From: Paralichthys olivaceus
Lineage: Eukaryota > Chordata > Actinopteri > Pleuronectiformes > Paralichthyidae
Reading direction: 5' to 3'
NCBI RefSeq assembly: GCF_024713975.1
Contig: NC_091098.1
Coordinates: 15,548,316-15,612,315, forward strand
Length of the DNA: 64,000 nucleotides
Of this stretch, positions 43,590 to 57,800 are shown one piece after another (position 1 is the first letter of the stretch; each line of letters starts with the position of its first letter). Below the pieces are notes generated by a model, which had not been told where the DNA came from, ran no database searches, and saw only the letters and a program-made list of their open reading frames with translations. Made by a program: the position numbers and the translations under genes.

Positions 43590-45780
43590 TTGTTTCAGAT
43601 TTTTTTTTAAACAGCCTCGGGAAGTCCTGTAAATAACTTAAGAGATTGTTACATTAATGGATGCAGTTTTGCTTGTCCTACAACGGTCAATATAGCTCCA
43701 GTGAAAAGGCTTAGTTGAGCAGTGTGATTATACAAAGTAATGTTCACATCTAGTGTTCAAATGAACTGAATTAAAAGCTGAGCTAATTTCAACCACCTAA
43801 AACTGCAGATTGTTATAATTAAAAGTACATCTCATTGTTACTGAAGTTATTTGGTCTTAAAATATTAAATATGGCAGCTAAAGCTCATGTTGCAAGGAAT
43901 GAAACCAGTAGTTAAAATAACTGAAGTATTAAATGATAAAACATCTGAACCATAGCTTCATATCTAGAGTGCACTGCTGACCAATAATTGTGCCATAAGT
44001 ATAAATGTGGTCACATTGTGATGCCCAGAATCAATATACGTTTCAAGGCTTCTGTCATCTGATTAGGTCTTAGTTGCTAATTTTTAGATTTGACAATGTA
44101 AGTTTAATGTGTTTGCTGAAAAATGCATAATTGCTGTTTGTACTTCCTATTCAATTACCCAAAGAGTGCGCTTAGCACTTTGAACCTGCTTGCCTTGCAG
44201 ACACAAAAACCTAAAGGGAAGTTGTTGGCAAATTTGCATTCTAAAAATATTGCAGTTTCTTCCCCATGACTTGAGCAGGTGTGTGAAACCTTTGAAAGAG
44301 GCAAGGACATAAAGAGCCCTTATTATAAAAGCCAAGACAACCTTGGTTACCAGAAGCTGAACTGTAATTGTGATTGGAAGATCTTGGATCACAGTTTAGA
44401 GTGAAAGGAGATAATTGCGGTTGGCCAGATCCTGCTGAGCTTTAAACATTAAAATAATCTTAAAATCAATCCTCAATTTTTAGGAGGAGACAGCTGCTTA
44501 ATAAAAATCCACTTATAGTGCAGGTGAGCTAAGGACCAAAGGGCCCTACATGTCAATATATAGTTGATGATAAGAGTTTTACAGAGTGAATGAATTAAGT
44601 ATAAATGTAAAAAAACGTGAGTGGGACTGTACAAAATATCAAATTTAAATATTTTTACATATTTGAATTGTCCTTGTTCATGTATAAGTTGGAATCACAA
44701 ACCTACCTGGAAATAAGGACAATTAAATTAAAGTATAGGCAGAAGTACCTTTGAGTAATGGCAACATGGATACTTCAAAAGCATTTCATAAATTTGTTTG
44801 CCTCAAATGTCACTGATAACAAAATATGCTTTGCTACCTCTCTATTTGGTTTTTATGCTCAAAGGTCAGTTATAAACCTGTAACAAATTCTTGGATTACT
44901 GTAGTCGGACCTGATCATTATTGCCTGACTGGCTGGATGCCTCCTCTCTCTCTCACTCTCTCTCCTTCGTCTGTTTACATAAAGGATCATCAGACTGGGA
45001 GCAAACAGGCCCACAGCTAACTGGCAGCTGCCTGCATGGTAACAGGGGAGCAATGTCAACCTCTGTTACATTTGCAATGCATAAATCAAGCTGAGAGAAT
45101 CGTGTGGATCACCGCGAGACAAAACGCATCTGAATGACAATTAGGTTGTAAGTGCTCAGTGTATCTAGGTTTACATGGTAGTGGTGCGTAAACACTGCGT
45201 AAGTGGCCAACTGGCGCATATCCTCTAGTTGTCACGACTCTACCCCAGCGGCTTGGATCCTCTCTGGTGAGGAGTGAGCAGCTCGGTGGCTGATAGACGT
45301 GAGAGGATGAAGCTGATGCACCTTTTCTGTCAGTGAACCTGTTGATGCTCAGCTGCTGCAGTGGACATGAGCGCTTGCGCACGAAGACGGATTTTAAATA
45401 ACGGGTTAAGCAGCCGGTGCGTAATTACAGTAATCTGAGCGCAGTGGTCCCGTAGTGTGCTTTGCATGTATATTCGTCCTCTGTGCACATAACGCTGTGA
45501 CTGTGTGATTCCCTGCAGGACGCCACAAGTGAAAAGGTTTTAGATGCGTGCAGGACTTCATGTTGAAGGAGGGATTCGAGCAGAGCCCGCCCTCTCTGCT
45601 TCTGGTCCTTGCCTTCAGAGGAGCCTTACACGTCAATGGAACACGGAATAGCTCATTTTGGTGCCCTGCGGAGCTGAGCGGAGGAGGGGGCAGCGAGAAG
45701 AACCCGTGATAATGCTTTAATCAATCGATTCCAAAACCAGCACTTCATCGATGACATCTCCATGGTTTCCATAATACCTC
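43590..45780. other. Intergenic DNA between rpl41 and esyt1
   Basis: No gene is supported. In human, ZC3H10 lies in this interval; no C3H1 zinc-finger frame is seen here. The stretch at 44,430-44,500 (AGCTTTAAACATTAAAATAATC, split by changes) resembles a decayed fish repeat. Sequence from about 45,560 becomes GC-richer toward esyt1. Confidence 0.55.
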
Positions 45781-45868
45781 GGTGGTAAGTCCCCACTGGC
45801 TACTGCCACCCAGTCACAGAGGCAGAGCGACGCAGCAGAAGGCCAGGTCCATCCAGCGAAGTCAAGCG

Positions 45869-48800
45869 ATGCCAGTCGCCAAAGCAGAGCCGGGCACGGT
45901 GGCCGCAGCCCCGGCCTCACCGGAGCAGCTGCCCGGTGAGCGCGCGGCCAGTGTGCTGTGGTCGTTTGGGAAATGCCTGGCTGCGCTCCTGCCCGTGTAC
46001 CTGGCCGGATATTACGGCTTCAACATCAGCTTGGTCCTGTTCGGGCTGATGATCTACATGGGATGGAAACACGGTCGACTGGAGAAGAAGCTCAGGCTCA
46101 AGTCTGCCATGTACCTACTGGAGAACGAGAGGGAATTCATCACCCAGAAGGTTTTCAGAACCAAAATGGATCTGTCACCATGGGTAAGGACCCAGCCACA
46201 CTTTCAGCTGACCCACCATGCCCACACCAATGCACATCACCTGTCTCATCTGTCACAGGTTGAACTGCACCTCAGCTTCTTCTTATCCCATTGCATATGC
46301 TTTTAAATACAGGGATCTCATTAGCAAGCACTTGTTAGACTATTTGTTCAGAAAGTGAATTCACAAAAGACAGTGACACTAGTGTTTTACTGCAACGCTC
46401 AGATGAAATGAATGCAGGACCCTTTTTGCACAGTGTTTGTCCCAGATCAGCCCACATGTTCAGACATTTCCTCTGTGCAGTGCCTGCAGGGAGATTAGTC
46501 TGATCTGCTGCCACACTACAGTGAATTAACATGTCAGATGAGCTCTTTGTAGCATGAAGGAGTTAAAACACGGCTCCTGCAAAATGCTTGTCTATATATG
46601 ACAACAATAATAGAGATTCTCTGAGCGTTTCCTTTTCCTTTCTCGCTATCCTGCCTCTAAGAATCTGAAAAACGTGATGACTCATGAACATCCTTCACAG
46701 CAGAGCAGAGGCAGCGACCACGACCACCATATCTGGAGAGAGAGAGAGAGTGAGAGAGAGATAGAGAGACAGTTTGTGTTTTTTGAGCAGATAGGCCTAA
46801 TCTGAGATCTCAAGCCTCTGTGGTTTGGAGGAAAATCTAATTTGCAGAGTGTGGTTAATTGCATCCTGACATTTTTTCTCTATACTTCTAATTTACAGGG
46901 TGCAAACAGATATATATTTAACTAGTAAAACAAAACAAGTAGAGCTCCTAGAAATACTGCCTTGTGGTTAAAAATGACATAAGGAATATATGGAGAAAAG
47001 TAGAAGTTTAATAAAGTATACCCAGGAAAAATATCGGGTCCATGAAATAAAAACATCTCAAGTATTTTATGTACTTTTCTTGTAGTTCGATGTCATTTTA
47101 CACCACCCTGTCATATTTGAGTTCATGCCTGACCCATTTTACTTGTCCACAGGTCAACTTTCCAGATGTGGAAAAGGTGGAGTGGCTCAACAAGGTTCGT
47201 TTTTTTTCCCCATAAGACTTTGCATGTGTGCAGATGTATTTTTTTATATTGGGAACTTTTTAAAATAAAATTATCTAGTTCACAATGCAGCACATTGTAT
47301 GATCAAGGACAGCTCTAATTTATTTAGCTGAACTTTCAGCAGAGCAAAGGAAACAACACATGATTTGAAGATAACGTGTCCATGAGTCACTTGAGTCTCT
47401 CCAGCATCAGGAGCTTCAGTGGCTCACATTTTATATTAACATAAAGAGCACTAGTGTGGACTTGAGGTGACCCGGCTCCTGCTGCAGCCTCTCTCCATCG
47501 GAGCAGAAAATCTACTGGTGTAATTAAGAGATGGAGAGAGTGGATCAGATCATATTGCAGTCTCTCTGTCAGTACAGTAACTTCTCATCAGCACGGAGCG
47601 AGCGTGGGTGTGAATACTAATAATGCGAATCGCCCTTCTGAAGGAAAAAAAACATAATGAACTCGGTGACAGAAGCCCAGATCGTGTAATGGCTTTTTGC
47701 TGGGCTCATCTTTCAACCAGCCTATGTCTCTCCTGTGGGTTTCCTGACGTGTGACCCAGCTGCTCACACTGACCCTCCTCACTGTCAGCTGCACTTTATA
47801 ATAATAATAATAATACATTTTATTTCGAAGGCGCCTTTCTGTCACCCAAGGACACCGTACATAGTTAAAACCAAAAAGCGAAACATTAAAAAGAAATACA
47901 TTAAAATAGAGTCATTAAAAGTATACATCATAACACATTAAAACCGAATAAAATTTCACTGTGACATGAGGTGGGTTTAGATGGAGAAGGCAATTTTAAA
48001 CAGACGGATTCCTAAATGCATGTTCATAACTGTGCCGTAAATAATGTATAAGGCACGAAGGGGCTTTTTTCGCATCACCAGTCCCATGACTGGTTTAGGT
48101 GGAGGTCAGAGGATTGGTAAACAGCAGCTGACAGGACTGGATGCCCCACTCTTTACACCTCACACTGACATGCTGAAGCTAACACAAGCCCGAGGCTGTG
48201 GCTGCATCGGGTGAAAACACTAACACACTGATTCACTTCACCAGTTATTAGATTATCGGTGTAAATTAATAGATTAAATCAAATGCATTGGTCTAATACT
48301 TAATTTCACGGATCCATAGTTTCTAAAATATCATAGATTCCTGGTAGCAGCTGTCCAATTTCAAACTAATTGTAAGAAAAAAATATTCTCAGGTCAAACC
48401 CATGTAAATACTGCTTAATAATGAATCAAATATTAGAGACCTTGTTCTGTAGAAATGTTTAATTCTATGCTTTCCTTTAGAGAAATATGTCATGTTTGCA
48501 TTTTTTGCTGACTTGCTGTGCACTCTGTAGGTTACACAAGCAATTCATTGTAATTCATTAATTCCATCTAATCAAGGCCCAATACCATTGTTCTTTCCTG
48601 GGAAATTATAGACCAATGAATCAAAGCATTGCTGATCATTTATTCTTTTAAATTGTTCTTCTGAATGATGTTTTCCAAAATGACTAATAACTGCAGGGTT
48701 CTGGATTCATGTCTTTGATAAACACCCTCGCTGAATTATTGACGGTTGAGCTACTTCAATTTAATTTCCAATCCTCTACTTGATGGATTTCTGATAAACC

Positions 48801-51800
48801 TTCAGCAAAAAGCCTTTGAACCCCAAGGGAAGGGTAACTCAAATTGTTACCCACATAATTAATTTAGTATGGATACAAATATGAAATGCACTAATGATTA
48901 TCCGATGTACATTCTAAGTAAGGAACCGCTAAGTGCATGGTAGCTTTTCTATTTTCTGAAAATAATGAATGCCTGTATGTTCTGTCATGTAGATCCTGCA
49001 GCAGGCTTGGCCCTTTATAGGCCAGTTTCTGGAGAAGCTGCTGGTGGAAACCATTGCTCCTGCGATCCGTGCATCCAGTACTCATCTGCAGACTCTCAAC
49101 TTCACCAAGGTCAACCTAGGAGAGAAGGTAAGGGAACCGTCAGCCATAAAAGCAACCGTTTATTTTGTGTCATCAACAAGAAAATACAGCAGGGCTTGAT
49201 GTGAGTAATATTTACTTGACTACTCTGCTCTCCTGTTCATTATGAGCAGAAAGAGCAGGATTTCTTCCTGTGAATCTTTGCTAATGTCTCTGCCAGTCTT
49301 TGTTTGCTTTGTTTAATAGCAGCTGCTGTGTCCACAGGCTCTGAGGGTGACTGGTGTGAAGGCTCACACGGAACACGATAAGAGACAAGTTATGTTGGAT
49401 TTGCAGCTGAGGTAATTCCACTTTTTTCACCTGGTTTTATTTTGTCGCTCACGTATTGTGAGTCTGCCCTGAGGGTTTGTCGTTATCTATCACATCAAAT
49501 CAATATTTACTCAGCAGAAAAAAGAGATCAGCGTTATCGTAACTCGTATCAACTGCTTCACTTTGTGTCTCTGAACTTGTCACTGCTCTTCTATCGCAGC
49601 TATGCCGGTGATGTCGAAGTCAATGTTGAAATCAAGAAGTACCTCTGCAAAGCCGGAGTGAAAGGAATCCAGGTAAGAAGAATAAAGGAGATATTTGTAC
49701 ATTATTAGTTATAGTAATGTTTAATCTTGCAGTTAAATCTTTGTCTTCATAGCTCCATGGGAAGCTGCGTGTGATCCTCGAGCCTCTGATTGGAGATATG
49801 CCACTGGTCGGAGCCATCACAATGTTCTTCATTCGCAGGCCTGTGAGTGTTTCCTCCCTTTCCACTGCGTTACATTAAGTCCTTATTTATTTTCCGTTAC
49901 ATGCATCTGAATCGTATATCTGATGTATGTAGAAACTGGACATCAACTGGACTGGGTTGACCAACCTGCTGGATATCCCCGGACTGAAGTGAGTTGATGT
50001 CATATTATTGAATATCATTTTTTAATGAGAAGTGCCTGTTTCAGTTGTGATGCTGCAGAAAAGTTTGGGGGCTGCACTTTGTAGAACTGTTCCAACTGAT
50101 ACTGCAAATAATTTACATTTTATTCAGCAACTATAATCACAGAGAATCTATAATATTAGAAAAGTGCTTTCTCTCTGTTCGTTGACAGATCTGTGTGATC
50201 ACAAGCTAAAAGGAAGTTGATTTTGCTTGTGTCAAGAAATCCTGTAAAAAAAACAAAAAACAACACAGACCTAATCAAACAGACAAATAATGACGTCTGA
50301 TGTAGCTGAGTGTTGAACTTTATCCTGCATAAAACATCTTAGTGCATTAATACACTAAATATTTGTCCACATCCCAAAATAGTTCCCAAAAATGCACTGT
50401 TTTCTTCAATCAGCTGTTCCACAGGTTAGAAGATCACTGAGCATTTTTAGAACTAAATTTAATTTTTTTAAAAACTAATTTTTTCTCATTCAGTTGGAAC
50501 AAAAGAGGTTGGAGCTCAGTAACATAGACAGACCAGGTCTTAGTATTGAAACACATTGTTGGTTTTGTTTTTTTCTAACAGTGCAATTCTCTGCCAGAAC
50601 CTTTTGCTGGGCTGATGTGCTTGTATTGGAAATGTAATACTGTGAGTCATTATGTAAAATCACAATGTGTGTTAAAATCCTTGTATTATAAAGCATTGTC
50701 AGTGGTGTAAGCGTGTTACTGACATATCAGTCCCCTCTGGCAATACTTTCAATGACAGTTAATTTTATGATTATATTCCTCCATTAGCAAACATCATTTA
50801 ACAGGATCACAGGATAACATCTTCTTTAGATCAGAGGAGCTTCCTGTTGGTTCTGTTGCCATGAACCTGCAGATCATTTATGCACGTTCATGTGGTCAGT
50901 AGTAGTATATAGCCTTTGTTTGTTTGTCTGTGTCCCTTCCCTGTGTGTCCCCAATGTCACCCTTGCATTCACTTGCAGTGCCATGTCGGACACTATGATA
51001 ATGGATGCAATTGCCTCCCACCTGGTGCTCCCCAACCGTCTCACTGTGCCCCTGGTGGCTGACCTGCACGTTGCGCAGCTCCGCTCCCCTCTCCCAAGGG
51101 TAACTGTCTCCTGTGTGAATGGCCTGAAGAAAAAAACGCTGACCCACATTGACTGAAGTAGCTCCCTCTGGCAACATTAGCTGCAAGCAGAACACATAGC
51201 CTGAAAGTCATACAGCAAATTCCCAATGTGAATGACATTCCACTCACGTTCACATTTTGTCTGTGCATGCACGTGTGTGTATGTGTCAACCCTAGGGAGT
51301 TGTCCGTATTCATCTGCTGGAGGCTGAGGACCTGACTGCCAAGGATACAGTCATCAAAGGCTTAATCGATGGGAAATCGGACCCTTACGCCGTTCTGCGC
51401 GTCGGAACCCAGATTTTCACTTCTCATCACGTAGACAGCAACCTGAACCCACAGTGGAGGGAGATGTACGAGGTGAGAGCGGCTGGTGTAGGGAGGAGAA
51501 GCAAGCTGAAAAAACAATAAATGGTTTAGCTTAGGTGCTGCTCTTTCCACCAGTTTGTGTGCTAACAGTTACAGCTCGTGTTGGTGTCCTTGCTTCATAG
51601 AGATTGCACAAAGTCTTTGGTAGTTAATTGGCACTTCAGAGATAAACAGTTTTGTGGAGATTTTATCTTCTTCTCTGGTAACAGGAAGCTGCTGAGTTTG
51701 AGATAAGAAGGTCTTTGCAAATACTGTTTTTCTCAGAGACACATTTGTGTTTTTTCCTTACACTTTTGGAAATATAAATTTACTGAGCACAAAAATGAAA

Positions 51801-54800
51801 AGTCATTGTGACTCTGTTTGCATGCCCTTGTTTTACGGTGTTGTGTGTGGCTGTATCTTTATTTGTATATTTGTTGTATGTGTTGTGTCTTTGTCCATTT
51901 ATGTGTGTGTGTCTGTGTGTATGTGTGTTTATGTTTGTGTGTCAGGTGATTGTCCATGAAGTACCTGGTCAGGAGTTGGAAGTGGAAGTATTTGACAAAG
52001 ACCCCGACCAGGATGACTTCCTGGGGAGGTAGCTTACTCATTCTCATTTACTTGGTCTCTTTGTGCTTTTCATGCCATGTCCATCTCTGCTCTTCACACA
52101 TTGGGCCACGATTCTGTTGAAATTCAAAATCCCTGACCTTGTAGATTCATGACTTCATTGATTCTATGTCTATCTCTCTCTCTCTCAGGGTAAAGGTGGA
52201 CCTTGATATCGTGAAGAAGGCCAGAGTGGTGGATGATGTAAGCAGCACTAAGATCCAGCACATTTTGTTGTTTTTTAAACAGCAAACAGTTATTGTATTC
52301 TTTTAGTCCTGGAAAATATCAGAGTGAAACTGCTCTAATCCTTATAGCATGTGACACTGCAGATCCCATGCGCCTCCTCGTGATCTGCTCTGATCTCACT
52401 CTCCTCAAATACTGTCCAGGCTCAAAGAAATTCAGTCAGATGAGGAAAAAAATGTGATAATTGCGTTTAATAACCCTTCTGTGTTTTTGTAAACAGTGGT
52501 TCAATCTGAGGGACGTCCCATCCGGCAGCCTTCACCTCCGTCTGGAGTGGCTCTCTCTGCTGTCCTCTGCTGACAGACTGAGTGAGGTGAGTCTGCAGCT
52601 AAATAACCTAAAGGTCCTCTCATGGAAATGTACTTAAATGTTAATATGTATCAGTGTTGTTATTATGATTACATTTTTTTGTTTAAGCTTTATTCAACCA
52701 GAAAGATGAACTAAATTAGGTTTAAAAAATCTCTTTGTCCTGACAATAGAAATTAGCTATGGACTGACATAACATAAAACACAAAACCAAATCTGGAACA
52801 AAGTCAGAATAAAACAAAAATGTGTGTATAAACAATCCACAATTGCCCCTATGGTTTGACTCGAAGGTTTTAATAATTATTTACATGCATTCCGTGTTTC
52901 CTCTGACATAAAAAAAATATATAAAAAAAGGCCAATGCAAAACTGTCAAACAATAAATCAATAATGCTCCATTCCTCTTTTTTATCAAAGTAGTAAAATT
53001 GAAACTTTGCCTCCATCTCTTCTTCTCCCAGGTGATCCAGAAGAACCAGGATCTGACCAGTAAGACGGCTGATCCTCCATCAGCCGCTATCTTAGCCGTC
53101 TATCTCGACCAAGCACACGACCTTCCTGTAAGATTCTAACCATTTAAGATGCTGTTGTGTGGTGCACCATAAACATTGCTTTGTTACTCATGTCGTATTT
53201 ATCGTGTTACAGATGAGAAAAGGCAATAAGGACCCCAGCCCAATAGTGCAAATCTCCATTCAGGATACAACTAAAGAGAGCAAGGTAAAAATAAAACTAA
53301 ATCAAAATAAAAAAAATTCTAAGTAGCTCAAATAAAACTGAACATAATAATTGTTTTTAACTTTCCTCTGCAGACTTGTTATGGGACCAACGGCCCTGTG
53401 TGGGAGGATGCTTTCACCTTCTTTATTCATGATCCTCAAAAACAAGACATCGACTTTCAAGTAAGTCATTAGACGAGTAATAATCACAGCAATTAAGTTT
53501 TGTGTACAACTATTCCCGAGGTGTCAGAGTGATTAGAACAGTAAATAATGATTTTCACTTGGGTTGTTGCTGTTATTATTATTTTTCTGTAAATTGATTT
53601 CTCCTCTTTTTAACTATTTTGCTGCCCTTTCCCTTGAAGATTTCTATCTTCCCTTATGTTCTGCATTATAACTATAATATATATATATATATAAATAATG
53701 TGTGCTTTTTGTTCTTTCAATCAGGTCAAAGATGATGACCACACTCTGTCCCTGGGCAGCCTGTCCATCCCTCTGAGTCGTATTCTGGCGACCCCTGAAC
53801 TCACCATGGACCAGTGGTTCCAGCTGGAGAATTCTGGTTCAGCCAGTCGCATATACATCAAAATAGTGTTACGGGTTGGTTTTTTAACATTTGTGTTGGG
53901 AATTAGTGACTAAATAAGATGTGAAGAACCTAGCTGAAGTATCTTTGTTGAAGACTTTGAAATCCTACCAGCACCCACTGGCCTTTTGAAGCTATCATCT
54001 ATTCCACTGAGTTCAAATACCTCACTCGTGACAACCCTTAGTGTAGAGATATCAAATTTAAACTAACCTTTTTGTGTATCTGTCGACCAGTGACAGAAAA
54101 TCCTTCTGATCATATCACATAAGCTGCTTTCAGACATGCACTGAACTCCAGATGAGCCCTCGGGAGAATTAATTGCGATTGAGTGGACACGTTAATGAAG
54201 ATTCTAACTACAGATGCAAAACTGAAAAAAACTAGTATCTCAGGATATGAGAGGTGTGATACGTGTAGAAGATGCAGAAGAAGATGTGTGATTGGAAACA
54301 CAAACAGATTCAAGAGCTTTGGGTGATGAGGGCTGAAGCTGGCGTCAATGTGCTGTAAACAAAAACGTGTGATTCCCACAGGGGAAGTTCAAATCAAATC
54401 AGACTTTATTGTCATTTAACCAGACATACAACAGTAGTGCAGGCAGAATGAAATTCTGTTTACCCTGGGATCCCTAAAGTATCACACAAACAAAAGCAAA
54501 ATGAAAAACACACTTTGCCCCTGAGTCATATCTTTTGTTAATGTTTGTTAATGATACAATGTCCATCTTAAAAGAGCATGTGAATTTAAAATGTTGAAAT
54601 ATTAAAATATAAAGTGGCTGCAGTGCCCAATAAGTGGATGTACAGTGTGTGAGGTAAAGTGCAAACTTAGTGCAGAGTCATGAGTTTACCCGCCCACCAG
54701 CCTGTGGGAGGAAGTCGTCTGGTGCTTCTTGTTTTGATGCTCCTCCGTTTTTCCCTGATGGCAGCTGTTCAATAAGTTTATGAAGTGGGTGTGAGGAGTC

Positions 54801-57800
54801 TCTAACAATGTTCAGTGGCTTTGAAAGAGGTCGGGTAGGGGGTAGGGAGACTCCAGTGACACCTCCCAGCTCCCCTCGATATCCTCCGCAGGGCCTTTTT
54901 GTCAGACACGTTGTAACTTGGATAGAATTTATACATTTTGATCTTTATGCTTTACCCAGACGCCACCCTTCATCTGAACGCTCCAGAGATTTTCTGGATT
55001 TTCACGTCTGATCCAGACAATCACCTGCTGAGTTTTTCATATGTGAAATTAAACCCTGCAACATATCCAGGCCCAATTGTCCAGTCATTTTCTGGAGGTC
55101 ATGCCTGAAAACGGCTATAGAGAGAAACAAATATACGATATTATTGAAGTACATGTACTGCATGTAAACACGTACGTCACAATGTGCATCACTAGACCTG
55201 AAATAATTATTTTCTCCTCGTGAATTTTTTATCCTGACTCACATTCACATGACTGAACTTCACCCTAACACAGAAATTGAAACTTAACATCAACACTCCA
55301 CGTTTCTTTTCCTGTTGTGGTGAGAACATGTGATCCTCAAAAGACCGGAGAAATGCTCACACAGAAACTTAGATTTTCTCTCCTGTGTTCATCCTTAAAT
55401 GCAGAAGCTTATACTTAGTTTAAGGAACTAACTGACTGTTACTCAGTAATTTACTGCTTGACTTCTGATCTCCATAACCTCCTACTTGCCTCCTGTTAGG
55501 TTTTGTGGCTGCATGACGATGCCACTCCTGCAACTCCGTCTCCTCGGCCTTCATCCTCTGGATCCGGGATGGGTCAGGGGGGGATCCCAGCAGAACTGAA
55601 CCCCATGGGGCCTGGTGGGCTGGCTAAACCTCAGCCAACACGACCGCAGAACACCACACCCGACCCAGAGTTCGCAACTGAGGTAAAGAATAGTTACCCA
55701 GAAACAGACAGTGGCAGACTTCACTCAAATATCTCTGAAATGTGCACTGTTGAATCACTCACTGTCCTTATTGGAACCCACAGGGAGTGCTGCGTATTCA
55801 TCTGGTCGAGGCCCAAAACCTGATAGCCAAGGACAACTTCATGGGGGGCATGGTGAAGGGGAAGAGTGACCCCTACGTCAAGATCCGTGTGGCAGGTATC
55901 ACCTTCCGCAGCCACACCATCAAAGAGAACCTGAATCCCATCTGGAATGAGCTCTATGAGGTACAACCTCTGTTTACTTCGCAACTAGTTAGTTCTTGTA
56001 CCATTCTGATGAAATAATAGAGATAAGATTAGATTTCATTTTTATTTTTCTCCATGATTTAGGTGATTTTGACGCAGCTTCCTGGTCAGGAGATCCAGTT
56101 TGAGTTGTTCGACAAGGACATCGATCAAGACGACTTCCTCGGGAGGTGTGTCCTGACGTTACAAACAGATCTTTTGCAGCTTTAAGCTACACGGCTCTGG
56201 AAAATGTGTCAATGAAAAGGAAAGTAACTAGAATTCTGTTGTTACAGGTTCAAGCTCAATCTACGAGATATTATCAGTGCACAATTTATCGATACGGTGG
56301 GTGACAGATAGTTTACATGGTTTCAGTACATACTTTGAAAAATCATATTTAAATGTAACCTTTCTGTGTCAATCTTGTCACAGTGGTACACCTTAAATGA
56401 TGTGAAGTCCGGCCGAGTTCACTTGATGCTGGAGTGGCTGCCCAGAGTCTCTGACCTGCCCAGACTGGAACAGGTTGATTTTTCATGAGATATTTTATCA
56501 TTATTTATTTATTCTATGATTTATTCAGGTGTATGTTTTGCAGATCTTTATGAACCTCTTACCTGAAAGAACTTGTGGGAAGACCAGAATATAAGATAAT
56601 GGATGACTTGGAGGACTTGAGTCTTTTGAACCTATAGATCTCATTCCCTTTAAATAGGATGGTTTTCATGTTAAGGTCATATGAAGCCATGTACCAGGAT
56701 TTTTACCTCCACCAAGGATGGTTGTGTTTTTGTCTGTAAGTCTGTTAGTTAGCAGAACTATGAAAAAACCACAGGACTTATTACGATGAAACCTGAAGGA
56801 AGGATGTGGTAGAGCTCAGGAAATAAGACATTATATTTTGGTGCAGAACTGGCAGCAGATACAGGACGTTGTATCTGACACATGTTTATGGGTCTGATGT
56901 TTATGAGCCTGTGCCATTTGCTACAGATCGAAATAAAAATCCACCTCCGATGAATTTTAATATCGTTTCATAAGAGGTCTGTTGGGTCTTGGTTGGGTTA
57001 TGGATTCTTCTGAGAGTTCTTCCAAAAATAATTTCCCCACTTTGTGTTTCCATGGTCTGTGGCTCCTTTCTGACTGTATACTTGCCTCTGGAGGTTTATT
57101 TGGGTCCGGTGACACAGCAACAGTAGCTGTTGATTTGTCAGAATGATGTGCATTCTGCTCAGTGGACTGCTGTACAGCCAGCAGGGACAGGAGGAATGAT
57201 AATTGCAAGTTTGGAAATATCAAATGTATCCTTTAAATGATGCCTCTTGTACTATGAGAGCCCAGAATTCTTGTGTGCTTGCTGTGTTATTTGGTAGCTA
57301 TGGCCGATACGATCAACAGGAAACAATACAACTTTACCCGTTAACCACACTCCGAGGCTTGTGAAAGTGATGCATGCGTGTGAGCATAATGCTTTGTGTA
57401 GATTATTTATATCTTTGTTGTCAGTATTGCAAGAGAACCAAACATTTATTATTGCACTGTAATTCTTACTTAAACTCTCTCTACCCTCTTTTTCTGCATC
57501 ATTTCCTGCAGATCCTGCAGTACCAGTCGCAGCAGTCGTACCAGAACAAGGTTGTGCCATCAACAGCGGTGCTATTTGTGTATGTGGAGCGTGCCCATGG
57601 GCTGCCGGTGAGGCCACATCTATGAGTCCTTGGGGTTCTATTTGTTGCTTATTGTTAAGTGTTTGTCCTCACGCCAACGATAAGTACAATAGTTTGTGGT
57701 TCTGTAGCCGTGCATTACATTATTCTGTGGACGTCTTTCAGTTTAAGAAGGGTGGAAAGGAGCCAAAAGCCGGGGCTGAGATTATCCTCAAAGGTGTCTC

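Larger units (their letters stand above)
45869..51099 (+). other. esyt1: esyt1 hairpin and SMP-domain exons
   Basis: Exons 1-8: 45869-46183, 47153-47194, 48993-49127, 49338-49411, 49600-49672, 49753-49842, 49933-49988, 50979-51099. Exon 1 codes for the hydrophobic hairpin (LPVYLAGYYG, then SLVLFGLMIYMGW) and a basic coiled stretch. SMP landmarks follow: NFPDVEKVEWLN, LEKLLVETIAPAIR, VNLGEKALRVTGVK, LEPLIGDMPLVGAITMFFI, and DINWTGLTNLLDIPG. It ends with the lead into C2A. Confidence 0.94.

Noticed and set aside
44147..44392. 81-codon minus-strand frame between rpl41 and esyt1
   Set aside because: No recognisable domain, no flanking exon signals; likely chance or decayed repeat.
45782..45868. 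Upstream extension of the esyt1 frame to a GTG at 45782
   Set aside because: GTG is not a normal vertebrate start, and GGTAAGT at 45784 looks like a 5' UTR splice donor. The first ATG in frame is 45869.
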